Assembly: GCA_039190005.1 (NCBI GenBank)
Contig: JBCCYM010000020.1
Location: forward strand, 1-24,116
Length of the DNA stretch: 24,116 nt
Direction of reading: 5' to 3'
Origin: JBCCYM01 sp039190005
GTDB taxonomy: Bacteria > Pseudomonadota > Gammaproteobacteria > UBA12402
The notes under the pieces were generated by a model. The model ran no database searches. It saw only the letters and a list, made by a program, of their open reading frames with translations, and was not told where the DNA came from. Numbering within the stretch: the first letter of the stretch is position 1; each line of letters begins with the position of its first letter. Shown in pieces: positions 14,801-22,810 of the stretch. Made by a program: the position numbers and the translations under genes.

Positions 14801-16106
14801 GTTCACGAATGACTTCTTCGAGAATATCCCATACTTCAGGCGCGTGCATTTCCACCATGTGTTTGGCCGCTTTAATTGTTGTCGCCAAACCTTGGAATTG
14901 TAATTTACTGTATATAAACGGTTTAAACAGCTCCAGTGCCATTATTTTTGGCAAGCCGCATTGATGCAAACGCAGTGATGGCCCTACCACAATAACAGAA
15001 CGTCCTGAGTAATCGACACGTTTACCCAATAAGTTTTGTCGGAAACGCCCCTGTTTACCTTTAATCATATCGGCTAGGGATTTTAACGGGCGGCGATTGG
15101 TACCGGTAATCGCTCGTCCGCGCCGACCATTATCCAATAAAGCGTCAACCGATTCTTGCAGCATCCGTTTTTCATTACGGACAATGATATCCGGCGCGCT
15201 GAGCTCAAGCAGTCGTTTTAAACGGTTATTACGATTAATCACCCGACGGTAAAGGTCATTCAAATCCGATGTGGCGAATCGTCCGCCTTCCAAGGGCACT
15301 AAAGGACGCAGATCCGGCGGCAATATGGGTAACACCGTTAAGATCATCCATTCCGGTTTATTACCCGATTCAGAAAATGATTCTAATAATTTAAGCCGTT
15401 TGCTGTATTTTTTTAATTTAGTCTCAGCTGTGGTTTTGTCGATCTCCTCACGGAGTGTTTTTATCTCCTCAACAAAATCGATTTTTTTGAGCAATGCTTG
15501 GATGGCCTCAGCGCCCATGCGCGCGTCAAATTCATCACCATATTCTTCAACCGCTTCAAGATACTCTTCATCACTGAGCACCTGTCCGGCTTCCAGCATG
15601 GTCATGCCGGGTTCAATGACAATAAAGGCTTCAAAATATAAAACACGTTCGACATCACGCAAGGTCATGCCCAACATCAAACTGATACGAGAAGGCAGTG
15701 ATTTGAGAAACCAAATATGCGCCACCGGACTGGCTAATTCAATATGACCCATACGATCACGACGCACTTTCGCCACAGTCACTTCAACGCCGCATTTCTC
15801 ACAGACAACACCACGATGTTTTAGGCGTTTGTATTTACCACATAAACATTCATAGTCTTTAATGGGGCCGAAGATTTTGGCGCAAAATAAACCGTCACGT
15901 TCCGGTTTAAGCGTGCGGTAATTGATGGTTTCAGGCTTCTTAACTTCACCATATGACCAGGAACGAATTTCCTCCGGTGACGCTAAACCAATTTTAACAA
16001 CATCAAATTCTTCAATCTGCTGTTGCTTTTTAAACATATTGAATATATCGGTGCCAAAGTTACTTCTTGGCACAATATTCATGTCATTAAAATTACCTGT
16101 ATTCAT
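11844..16106 (-). CDS. rpoC: DNA-directed RNA polymerase subunit beta'
   Basis: The largest polymerase subunit (1420 residues; E. coli 1407). The N-terminal zinc site is Cys87, Cys89, Cys102, Cys105. The catalytic loop NADFDGDQMA, whose three Asp hold the active Mg2+, comes at about residue 475-482. The second zinc site is formed by the Cys of QDCGTSNG with CESRYGICSACYG. Bridge/trigger segments (PSQDVVLGLYYMT and GEPGTQLTMRTFHIGGAAS) are intact. Relative to E. coli the N-terminus is 17 residues longer (Gly/Asn-rich before IFNMFKK). The first ATG has GGAGA 11 nt upstream; a second ATG eight codons in is an alternative. It follows rpoB by 41 nt. No rpsL follows. Confidence 0.99.
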   Translation of the reverse strand: MNTGNFNDMNIVPRSNFGTDIFNMFKKQQQIEEFDVVKIGLASPEEIRSWSYGEVKKPETINYRTLKPERDGLFCAKIFGPIKDYECLCGKYKRLKHRGVVCEKCGVEVTVAKVRRDRMGHIELASPVAHIWFLKSLPSRISLMLGMTLRDVERVLYFEAFIVIEPGMTMLEAGQVLSDEEYLEAVEEYGDEFDARMGAEAIQALLKKIDFVEEIKTLREEIDKTTAETKLKKYSKRLKLLESFSESGNKPEWMILTVLPILPPDLRPLVPLEGGRFATSDLNDLYRRVINRNNRLKRLLELSAPDIIVRNEKRMLQESVDALLDNGRRGRAITGTNRRPLKSLADMIKGKQGRFRQNLLGKRVDYSGRSVIVVGPSLRLHQCGLPKIMALELFKPFIYSKLQFQGLATTIKAAKHMVEMHAPEVWDILEEVIREHPVLLNRAPTLHRLGIQAFEPVLIEGRAIQLHPLVCTAYNADFDGDQMAVHVPLTLEAQLEARTLMMATNNVLSPANGEPIIVPSQDVVLGLYYMTREKINAKGEGMAFASVDDVKRSFDLGMVELHAKIKVRITEKLFNDERELEATTYRVDTTVGRAILSEILPEGIHFAAVNKVLDKKQISGLIDLCYRRLGLKATVIFADHLMYTGFRYATISGISIGINDLTVPKNKEKIIHDAENKVKEIEKQYSTGLLTYGERYSKSIDIWSNVTDLVAKEMMMGIAEEQVTDSDGKKVSQESFNAIYMMADSGARGSATQIRQLAGMRGLMAKPDGSIMETPITASFREGLNVQQYFISTHGARKGLADTALKTANSGYLTRRLVDVAQDLVIVEQDCGTSNGLVMSSLIEGGDIVVTLGERILGRTTVEDVCVSESGDVIVPAGTLLNEKLVEKIEEAGINEVKVRSALTCESRYGICSACYGRDLARGHLVNDGEAVGIVAAQSIGEPGTQLTMRTFHIGGAASRATVENSINVKNSGRIKLNNIKLLENSAGQFVVMSRTGELSVMDDRGQAKERYKLPYGAVLSLAEGGMAETGQTIATWDPHTHPVISEVEGKIKLVDFVEGLTVTHQTDEVTGLSSIVVIDAGQSSAAGKELKPMIQIVDKKGKDLMVHGSVPAHYFMQNGAVINLDDGAQVKVGDVIARIPQESSKTRDITGGLPRVADLFEARSPKESAILAEISGVVGFGRESRGKRRLVLTAENGATWEQLIPKWRQIGVVEGEFISKGDIIVDGELNPHDILRLQGVETLARYIVNEVQDVYRLQGVKINDKHIEVMIKQMLRKCIITIPGDSSFLKDEQIEVSRVLDKNDELLAAGKTPAEFKPVLLGITKASLATESFLSAASFQETTRVLTEAAMSGKLDHLRGLKENVCVGRLIPAGTGFVYHRERKAEQQNAKAQSAPSVIDVESALRESLQQEDIGGETK

Positions 16107-16147
16107 AATATTATCTTCTCCGGCTAGAATAGCTATAATTCTTTACA

Positions 16148-19100
16148 TCAATTGTTTTCTAAATCAATTTTGATGCCTAAAGATTTAACCTCTTTAGTCA
16201 ATACATTAAATGATTCAGGGATACCCGCGTCCATGTCCTGATTGTTATCAATGATGTTTTTATACATCCGCGTTCTACCATTGACATCATCCGATTTCAC
16301 GGTAAGCATTTCCTGCAAGGTATAAGCGGCACCATACGCTTCAAGCGCCCAAACTTCCATTTCACCAAAACGCTGGCCACCAAACTGAGCTTTACCGCCT
16401 AGCGGTTGTTGTGTCACCAAACTATAAGAACCGGTAGAACGCGCGTGCATCTTCTCGGCGACCAAGTGATTCAGTTTGAGCATATACATATAACCCACTG
16501 TGATCGGCCGTTCAAACGCCACACCGGTTAACCCATCGTGCAATATGGTCTGACCACTGGTCGGTAAATCGGCTAATTCAAGCATATCCTTGATTTGCGT
16601 TTCATGGGCACCATCAAACACTGGCGTGGCTATCGGCACACCTTTACGTAAATTATTGGCCAAAACCATAATTTCTTCATCGGATAGCGACTTGATATCA
16701 ATTTTGTCGGCGACATCTTTATTGTAGATTTCCTCCAAGAAATGACGTAGCTTGCTCACCTTTTCTTGTTTATCAAGCATGGCGGAAATTTTATTCCCCA
16801 GACCTCTCGCCGCCCAGCCCAGATGTGTTTCCAATACCTGGCCAATATTCATACGTGATGGCACACCTAATGGATTTAACACAATATCAACGGCCGTGCC
16901 ATCCGCCATGAACGGCATATCCTCAACCGGCACCACTTTGGAAATAACACCTTTATTACCATGACGCCCCGCCATTTTATCACCCGGCTGAATGCGACGT
17001 TTGACCGCGACATAGACTTTAACAATTTTTAACACGCCAGGGGCAAGATCATCACCGCCGGTAATTTTCTTATTCTGGGTTTTAAAACGTTTATCACTGT
17101 CTTTGCGAAAACTTTTGAGACGATCTTGAGCGGATTCAATCTCTCTATTGTACTCATCATTTTTTAGGCGAATATCAAACCATTTCTGTTTAGGCAATTT
17201 AGCCAAATAAGCTTCGGTGATTTTGCTACCCGCCTTTAATCCGCCTGGACCTTTAGCCGCTACTTTACCAAGCAGTAATGTTGAAACACGGGAATACATG
17301 CCATTTTCAAACATGCGCAGCTCATCATCCAAATCTTTACGCACTTTTTTCAGTTGTTCTTCTTCAATTTTCAACGCGCGTTCATCTTTTTCCATACCAT
17401 CACGGGTAAATACTTTCACATCGATGACAGTCCCCGTCACCCCTGTCGGTACCCGCAATGAGGAATCTTTGACATCTAAGGCTTTTTCACCAAAAATAGC
17501 GCGTAATAATTTTTCTTCCGGTGATAACTGCATTTCGCCTTTAGGCGTTACTTTACCTACCAGAATATCGCCGGTACTTACTTCGGCGCCAATGTATACC
17601 ACACCGGTGTTGTCTAATTTAGAAAGTACCGATTCACTGACATTTGGAATATCAGCGGTAATTTCTTCGGAACCCAACTTGGTATCACGGGCGATACAGC
17701 TTAATTCTTCAATATGAATAGAGGTATAGCGATCTTCCTGAGCAATGCGTTCAGAAATAAGAATAGAATCCTCAAAGTTATAGCCATTCCAAGGCATGAA
17801 CGCGACGAGTAAGTTTTGTCCCAAGGCCAGCTCGCCAAGATCGGTGCATGGCCCATCAGCCAACACATCGCCACGCACTATTGTTTCACCTGTTGTCACA
17901 ATCGGACGCTGATTAATACAGGTATTATAATTTGAACGTGAGTATTTTGTTAAACGGTAAATATCTATCCCCGCTTCACCAGAAACCATCTCATCTCTAT
18001 TAACCCGCACCACAATCCGCGAAGCATCGGCGGACTCAACAACACCGCCACGTTTAGCGACAACAGTGATACCGGAATCGGTTGCCACCAAGCGCTCAAC
18101 GCCTGTGCCCACCAATGGTTTATCACCATACATTGTCGGTACCGCTTGGCGTTGCATGTTTGATCCCATCAACGCCCGGTTGGCGTCATCATGCTCTAAA
18201 AATGGAATTAAAGACGCGGCGACAGAGACAATCTGTTTTGGCGACACATCCATATATTCTACTTTGTCCGCCGTTGTCAGTATTGATTCATGATTATGAC
18301 GGCACGTGACTAAACCTTCAACCAGTTTACCGTTTTTGTCAACTTCAGCATTCGCTTGAGCGATCACATACTTGCCTTCTTTAATGGCGGAAAGATAATC
18401 AATATCGTTAGTGACTTTGCCGTTTTTAACTCTACGATAAGGTGTTTCTAAAAACCCATGTTCATTGGTGCGGGCGTAGACAGCAAGCGAGTTAATTAAA
18501 CCAATATTCGGACCTTCAGGTGTTTCAATTGGACAAAGACGACCATAATGCGTCGGATGCACGTCACGCACTTCAAAACCAGCGCGCTCGCGATTCAAAC
18601 CACCAGGCCCTAAAGCGGAAACACGGCGTTTATGAGTGACTTCAGAGAGTGGATTCACCTGATCCATAAACTGAGACAGCTGGCTGGAACCAAAAAATTC
18701 TTTAACCGCCGAAGCAATCGGTTTGGCATTGATCAAATCTTGAGGCATCAGATTTTCTGAATCCGCAAGTGTCAATCGCTCTCTTGCCGCTTTTTCAATA
18801 CGGCTTAATCCGACACGGAATTGGTTTTCAATCATCTCCCCGACACTGCGAACACGGCGATTACCTAAATGATCAATATCGTCAACGGTATCTTTACCAT
18901 CACGAATATCAATTAACACTTTGAGCACATTGATAATGTCTTCTTTGGTCAAGACCGAACTGTCATTGTCACTGTTCTGACCAATGCGAAGATTAAATTT
19001 AAGACGACCAACCGTGGAAAGATCGTAACGGCTAGGTTCAAAGAAAAGATTTTGAAATAAACCTTCAGCGGATTCTTTGGTCGGCGGCTCACCTGGGCGC

Positions 19101-20233
19101 ATAATACGATAAATTTCCACTAGAGCTTCCATTGCCGTTGTTGTTGGATCGACTTTTAAGGTATCGGAAATATAGGCGCCACAATCAAAATCGTTGGTAT
19201 GCAAGGTCGTGAATGTCTCGATTTGCGCTTTTTTAAAGGCGTCCAGTAAATCGATGGTAATATCGGTATTCGCTTCAGCTAATATTTCACCGGTTTCAAG
19301 ATCAATAACCGCTTTTGCCAAACGTTGGCCGACAATATAGGATTCCGGCACCACCAAGCGCGTGATGTTTGCTTTTTCCAAGGCTTTGATATGACGAACA
19401 GTAATACGTCGCCCTTCTTCGATAAGCACCTTATCGCCATCACGAATGGTAAACGCCGCGATGGTACCGCGCAGACGCGCCGGCACTAAATCGAGAATAA
19501 ATTCATTTTCTTTAATATGAAAAATATTACTGTCAAAAAACAGATCAAGCATTTCTTCAACACTATAACCTAAAGCGCGTAGTAAAATCGTTGCCGGCAG
19601 TTTACGGCGGCAGTCAATACGCACGGCAATGTTATCTTTAGTATCAAATTCAAAATCAAGCCAAGAACCACGGTAAGGAATAACACGCGCGGAAAATAAC
19701 AGTTTCCGCGAGGAATGCGAGGCGCCGCGATCATGACCGAAAAACACCCCCGGTGAACGATGCAACTGTGAGACCACCACACGTTCAGTACCATTAATAA
19801 TGAAATTACCATGATCTGTCATCAAGGGTAAATCACCCATGTAAACGTTCTGTTCTTTAATATCTTTAACTTTTAAATTTTGCGCTGAGGATTCTTTGTC
19901 GTAAAGTGTCAAACGCAGCTTGGCGCGTAAAGGCACACCATAAGTCAACCCACGCGAACGGCATTCATCTACCTCAAAGGCAATGTCACCAAGTTCATAA
20001 TCAACATAATCTAAACGCGCGAATCCGGATAAACTTTCAATTGGGAAAATCGCATCAAGCACACGGTGTAAGCCTGTGGTCATCCGTTCATTTTTACTGA
20101 GATTTAAGCGAAGAAAGTTATCATAAGACGCCACTTGCATTTCCAATAACGCCGGCGGCTGCATGGGTGTCACTAATTTGCCAAAATTTTTACGCAACCG
20201 TTTTTTTTCAGTCGTAGAGCTTATTTTCTGCAT
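16148..20233 (-). CDS. rpoB: DNA-directed RNA polymerase subunit beta
   Basis: The 1361-residue catalytic partner of beta' (E. coli 1342). The rifampicin-pocket segment SQLSQFMDQVNPLSEVTHKR and the following RRVSALGPGG keep the residues matching E. coli Gln513, Asp516, His526, Arg529, Ser531 and Leu533. Asn518 is Val, and two Ile are Val. The family blocks HYGRLCPIETPEGPNIGLIN, MPWNGYNFEDSI, GDKMAGRHGNKG and the C-terminal GGKAQFGGQRFGEMEVWALE are intact. The ATG has GGAG 7 nt upstream. It follows rplL by 189 nt containing two hairpins and precedes rpoC by 41 nt. On known drug contacts the enzyme should be rifampicin-sensitive; that is inference. Confidence 0.99.
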   Translation of the reverse strand: MQKISSTTEKKRLRKNFGKLVTPMQPPALLEMQVASYDNFLRLNLSKNERMTTGLHRVLDAIFPIESLSGFARLDYVDYELGDIAFEVDECRSRGLTYGVPLRAKLRLTLYDKESSAQNLKVKDIKEQNVYMGDLPLMTDHGNFIINGTERVVVSQLHRSPGVFFGHDRGASHSSRKLLFSARVIPYRGSWLDFEFDTKDNIAVRIDCRRKLPATILLRALGYSVEEMLDLFFDSNIFHIKENEFILDLVPARLRGTIAAFTIRDGDKVLIEEGRRITVRHIKALEKANITRLVVPESYIVGQRLAKAVIDLETGEILAEANTDITIDLLDAFKKAQIETFTTLHTNDFDCGAYISDTLKVDPTTTAMEALVEIYRIMRPGEPPTKESAEGLFQNLFFEPSRYDLSTVGRLKFNLRIGQNSDNDSSVLTKEDIINVLKVLIDIRDGKDTVDDIDHLGNRRVRSVGEMIENQFRVGLSRIEKAARERLTLADSENLMPQDLINAKPIASAVKEFFGSSQLSQFMDQVNPLSEVTHKRRVSALGPGGLNRERAGFEVRDVHPTHYGRLCPIETPEGPNIGLINSLAVYARTNEHGFLETPYRRVKNGKVTNDIDYLSAIKEGKYVIAQANAEVDKNGKLVEGLVTCRHNHESILTTADKVEYMDVSPKQIVSVAASLIPFLEHDDANRALMGSNMQRQAVPTMYGDKPLVGTGVERLVATDSGITVVAKRGGVVESADASRIVVRVNRDEMVSGEAGIDIYRLTKYSRSNYNTCINQRPIVTTGETIVRGDVLADGPCTDLGELALGQNLLVAFMPWNGYNFEDSILISERIAQEDRYTSIHIEELSCIARDTKLGSEEITADIPNVSESVLSKLDNTGVVYIGAEVSTGDILVGKVTPKGEMQLSPEEKLLRAIFGEKALDVKDSSLRVPTGVTGTVIDVKVFTRDGMEKDERALKIEEEQLKKVRKDLDDELRMFENGMYSRVSTLLLGKVAAKGPGGLKAGSKITEAYLAKLPKQKWFDIRLKNDEYNREIESAQDRLKSFRKDSDKRFKTQNKKITGGDDLAPGVLKIVKVYVAVKRRIQPGDKMAGRHGNKGVISKVVPVEDMPFMADGTAVDIVLNPLGVPSRMNIGQVLETHLGWAARGLGNKISAMLDKQEKVSKLRHFLEEIYNKDVADKIDIKSLSDEEIMVLANNLRKGVPIATPVFDGAHETQIKDMLELADLPTSGQTILHDGLTGVAFERPITVGYMYMLKLNHLVAEKMHARSTGSYSLVTQQPLGGKAQFGGQRFGEMEVWALEAYGAAYTLQEMLTVKSDDVNGRTRMYKNIIDNNQDMDAGIPESFNVLTKEVKSLGIKIDLENN

Positions 20234-20287
20234 GTACTAACTCCGAATTAAATCTAATGTATGCGCGGCAACATCACCACGCCAGAT

Positions 20288-20406
20288 TGAGAAAACCAGT
20301 TTTCTCAGTTTTAGTCACCATAACTATAGTAAAATCAATCACTTTGAAACCGATCAATTGTATGTAGCCATAATAGATGAAAGGGTACAGTTGTTTGTAC
20401 CCTTTC
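20288..20406 (-). promoter_or_regulatory. hairpins in the rplL-rpoB gap (attenuator/processing region)
   Basis: Directly after rplL, GAAAGGGTACA (20379-20389) pairs perfectly with TGTACCCTTTC (20396-20406) around a 6-nt loop. About 70 nt further on in transcription order, TGAGAAAA and TTTTCTCA (20288-20307) form an 8-bp stem around CTGG. In E. coli this gap holds a partial terminator and an RNase III site that set the rpoBC:ribosomal-protein ratio. The first hairpin's tail (ATCTATTATG) is only weakly U-rich, which suits partial termination. Confidence 0.5.
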
Positions 20407-20422
20407 GCTCAGGTGTTACCGT

Positions 20423-20800
20423 CTATTTTATTTCAACTTCAGCACCAGCTTCTTCAAGGTCCTTCTTCATTTTTTCAGCGTCATCTTTAGATACCGCTTC
20501 TTTCACTGTCGCTGGCGCGCTTTCAACTAAATCCTTAGCTTCTTTGAGACCTAAACCGGTGATGCCGCGAATCGCTTTAATGACGGCAATTTTATTGCCA
20601 CCAAAGCTTTTCATATGAACATCAAACTCAGTTTTCTCTTCAGCCGCGGCTTCACCACCAGCTGCCGGCGCTGCTGCGACTGCGACAGGTGCTGCCGCGG
20701 TCACACCAAATTTTTCTTCCATCGCCTCGATAAGTTTAACAACATCCATGACACTCATCTCAGAGATAGCGTTTAAGATTTCTTCATTTGTTATAGCCAT
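20423..20800 (-). CDS. rplL: 50S ribosomal protein L7/L12
   Basis: The stalk protein that recruits translational GTPases, present in several dimers on L10. The 125 residues comprise the N-terminal dimerisation helices (ITNEEILNAISEMSVMDVVKLI), an Ala/Pro/Gly-rich hinge (about 36-55) and the globular factor-binding domain (FDVHMKSFGGNKIAVIKAIR, GLGLKEAKDLVE). The ATG has GAGGAG upstream. It follows rplJ by 45 nt and is translated from the same message. Confidence 0.99.
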   Translation of the reverse strand: MAITNEEILNAISEMSVMDVVKLIEAMEEKFGVTAAAPVAVAAAPAAGGEAAAEEKTEFDVHMKSFGGNKIAVIKAIRGITGLGLKEAKDLVESAPATVKEAVSKDDAEKMKKDLEEAGAEVEIK

Positions 20801-20845
20801 GTTTTACTCCTCATTAAAAAAATTGTTATAAATAGTTTATGATCA

Positions 20846-21373
20846 CTACGCTGCTTCTTTTTGTGTTTTAACAGCGGCAATCGTGCGAACCAATTTTGCC
20901 TGTGGCTCAGCAAGTGTGCGTACCAACTTACTAATTGGCGCTTGCATCACCGATAACAGCATTGAAATCGCCTCATCTTTCGTCGGCAATTTAGCCACGG
21001 CTTCTAATTCATTCGCTTCAAGCAAACGACCGTCAATAGACAAAGCTTTCACCTCAAGACCATCGTGCTTTTTACCAAAATCACGAATCAGTCTTGCCGC
21101 CGCACTAGGTTCTTCACCAGAAAACGCCAGAACCAACGGTCCTTTTAACGCTTCATTCATGCAAACAAAGTGAGAGCCTTCTAAAGCACGCCTTGCCAAA
21201 GTATTGCGTACCACTTTCAAGTAGACATCTGATTTTCTCGCGTCTGATCTGAGTTCGCCCATTTGCGACACACTCAAACCACGATAATCAGCAACTACAA
21301 GTGATTGCGCGCTACTCGCTTTGGCAGCCACTTCGGCAACAATTGCTTTTTTATTTTCAAGTGTTAGTGCCAC
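20846..21373 (-). CDS. rplJ: 50S ribosomal protein L10
   Basis: The stalk base protein, which binds 23S rRNA and carries the L7/L12 dimers. The 175 residues include LENKKAIVAEVA at the N-terminus, VVADYRGLSVSQMGELR, KVVRNTLARRAL and KGPLVLAFSGEEPSAAARLI; the C-terminal helix binds L12. The start is GTG (21371-21373) with GGAGTC 4 nt upstream; a rare start codon here could help tune output. The 228-nt gap before it holds the leader structures listed separately, which fits autoregulation by the L10-L12 complex. Confidence 0.98.
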   Translation of the reverse strand: MALTLENKKAIVAEVAAKASSAQSLVVADYRGLSVSQMGELRSDARKSDVYLKVVRNTLARRALEGSHFVCMNEALKGPLVLAFSGEEPSAAARLIRDFGKKHDGLEVKALSIDGRLLEANELEAVAKLPTKDEAISMLLSVMQAPISKLVRTLAEPQAKLVRTIAAVKTQKEAA

Positions 21374-21394
21374 TTCTGACTCCTAAATTAATGC

Positions 21395-21474
21395 GTATCA
21401 CTTACGCGGTTTTACACAATATCAGATCAATTGATCTGACCCCAAGTGATACTGAATACATTCCGAGTATCACT
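21395..21474 (-). promoter_or_regulatory. rplJ leader: competing stems and an 18-bp palindrome
   Basis: In transcription order: AGTGATACT (21466-21474) pairs with AGTATCACT (21445-21453); the latter, extended to GTATCACTT (21444-21452), can instead pair with AAGTGATAC (21395-21403), which lies just before the rplJ Shine-Dalgarno. The two stems exclude each other. Between them is the perfect palindrome TCAGATCAATTGATCTGA (21422-21439). In DNA it sits exactly between TTGGGG and TATTGT, possible -35 and -10 boxes. L10-L12 is known to repress by binding this leader in other bacteria; the switch itself is inference. Confidence 0.5.
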
Positions 21475-21601
21475 GTCTGCGTGAGCTATTAAGTCTGTTA
21501 ACACAAACACTCACGGTCTTTGACAGCCACTCATGTCATGTCGAGTTAGTTTAGTAATAGGCGACATGAACAAAATAGCCTCGTCAAATCTGTATAGTTA
21601 A

Positions 21602-22297
21602 TCAACTATCAAAAATACTTGTATCGATTGATAGACCCGGTCCCATTGTTGTCGACACTGTCATACCTTTGAGATATACACCCTTTGCCGAACTCGGACG
21701 CGCTTTTTTCAAATCAGCGATTAAGACGTTAAGATTCGCTTTGAGTGATGCCGGTGTGAAATCAATATTACCCAATTTACAGTGCACAATCCCCGCCTTA
21801 TCAGCGCGATAACGCACTTGACCGAGTTTAGTATTTTTAACGGCAGTGGCGACATCATTGCTGACGGTACCCACTTTAGGATTTGGCATTAAACCTCTTG
21901 GTCCGAGAATTTGTCCAAGCTGACCGACAATACGCATTGCCGCCGGTGTGGCAATCACCACATCGAAATCCATTTTACCCGCTTTAATCTCCGCGGCTAA
22001 ATCTTCATAACCGACAATATCGGCGCCAGCCGCTTTTGCCGCCTCAGCATTGGCGTCTTGAGCGAACACGGCGACTTTTACCGTTTTGCCGATACCGTTA
22101 GGCAATAAGGTCGCGCCACGCACCGCTTGATCGGATTTGCGTGGATCAATCCCTAAACGAACCGCCACGTCAACACTTTCAACAAATTTTACTGAACTGA
22201 GACTTTTGAGCAAGGTAAACGCTTCTTCACAGCTGTAACGCTTGTCGTGATCGATTTCCTGGCTAATTTTTTTCAGACGTTTTGATTGTTTGGTCAT
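21602..22297 (-). CDS. rplA: 50S ribosomal protein L1
   Basis: The 231-residue L1-stalk protein (E. coli 234), which binds 23S rRNA, helps release deacylated tRNA and represses its own operon. Landmarks: KRYSCEEAFTLLKSL, FVESVDVAVRLGIDPRKSDQ, VRGATLLPNGIGKTVKVAVF, then GRILGPRGLMPNPK-type segment (here QLGQILGPRGLMPNPKVGTV) and the closing TTMGPGLSIDTS. Its ATG overlaps the rplK stop by 4 nt (22294-22297), so translation is coupled. Confidence 0.99.
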   Translation of the reverse strand: MTKQSKRLKKISQEIDHDKRYSCEEAFTLLKSLSSVKFVESVDVAVRLGIDPRKSDQAVRGATLLPNGIGKTVKVAVFAQDANAEAAKAAGADIVGYEDLAAEIKAGKMDFDVVIATPAAMRIVGQLGQILGPRGLMPNPKVGTVSNDVATAVKNTKLGQVRYRADKAGIVHCKLGNIDFTPASLKANLNVLIADLKKARPSSAKGVYLKGMTVSTTMGPGLSIDTSIFDS

Positions 22298-22731
22298 GAC
22301 TTAACCCCCTCGACATCAATCCCCATACTACGCGCTGTACCGGCAATTGTACGCACGGCCGCGTCAAGATCAGCGGCGGTTAAATCAGGCATTTTTGTCT
22401 GCGCGATGCTTTCTAATTGCGCCCGGGTTATTTTGCCAACTTTAACCGTATGCGGTGTGGCGCTACCACTTTTCAAGCCCAATTCTTTAAGAATTAACGC
22501 TGAAGCCGGTGGCGTCTTGGTGATAAAGGTAAAACTGCGATCACTATAAACCGTAATGACTACCGGTACCGGTAAATCCGCGTCCATAGACTGCGTTTTA
22601 GCGTTAAACGCCTTACAGAATTCCATAATATTGACACCGTGTTGCCCTAAAGCCGGTCCTACTGGCGGACTGGGATTGGCTTTACCCGGCGCAATTTGCA
22701 GCTTGATATAAGCCTCAATTTTTTTTGCCAT
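22294..22731 (-). CDS. rplK: 50S ribosomal protein L11
   Basis: A 145-residue GTPase-centre protein (E. coli 142). On stalled ribosomes it senses uncharged tRNA and is needed to activate RelA-type synthetases. The N-terminal domain has YIKLQIAPGKANPSPPVGPA, with the Pro-rich loop, then LGQHGVNIMEFCKAFN. The C-terminal rRNA-binding domain ends TARSMGIDVEG. The ATG has AGAGGT at good spacing. A 79-nt gap separates it from nusG, the site where L1 repression of rplKA acts in E. coli; I see no clear structure there. Confidence 0.99.
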   Translation of the reverse strand: MAKKIEAYIKLQIAPGKANPSPPVGPALGQHGVNIMEFCKAFNAKTQSMDADLPVPVVITVYSDRSFTFITKTPPASALILKELGLKSGSATPHTVKVGKITRAQLESIAQTKMPDLTAADLDAAVRTIAGTARSMGIDVEGVKS

Positions 22732-22810
22732 GTTATACCTCTCTTAGTGAGTACAAACGCTTTTCAGCTCCTCAATCTTAACAATACCTATTCCGTTTTA
22801 GACGAAACAA

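Noticed and set aside
15271..15747. Long plus-strand frames opposite rpoC and rpoB (also 17217-17717)
   Set aside because: Ser-rich antisense shadows of highly conserved genes, with no ribosome-binding sites.
21540..21585. TTGACG on the minus strand as -35 of an rplJ promoter
   Set aside because: No -10 at 16-19 bp; the nearest TATTAC is 22 bp away.
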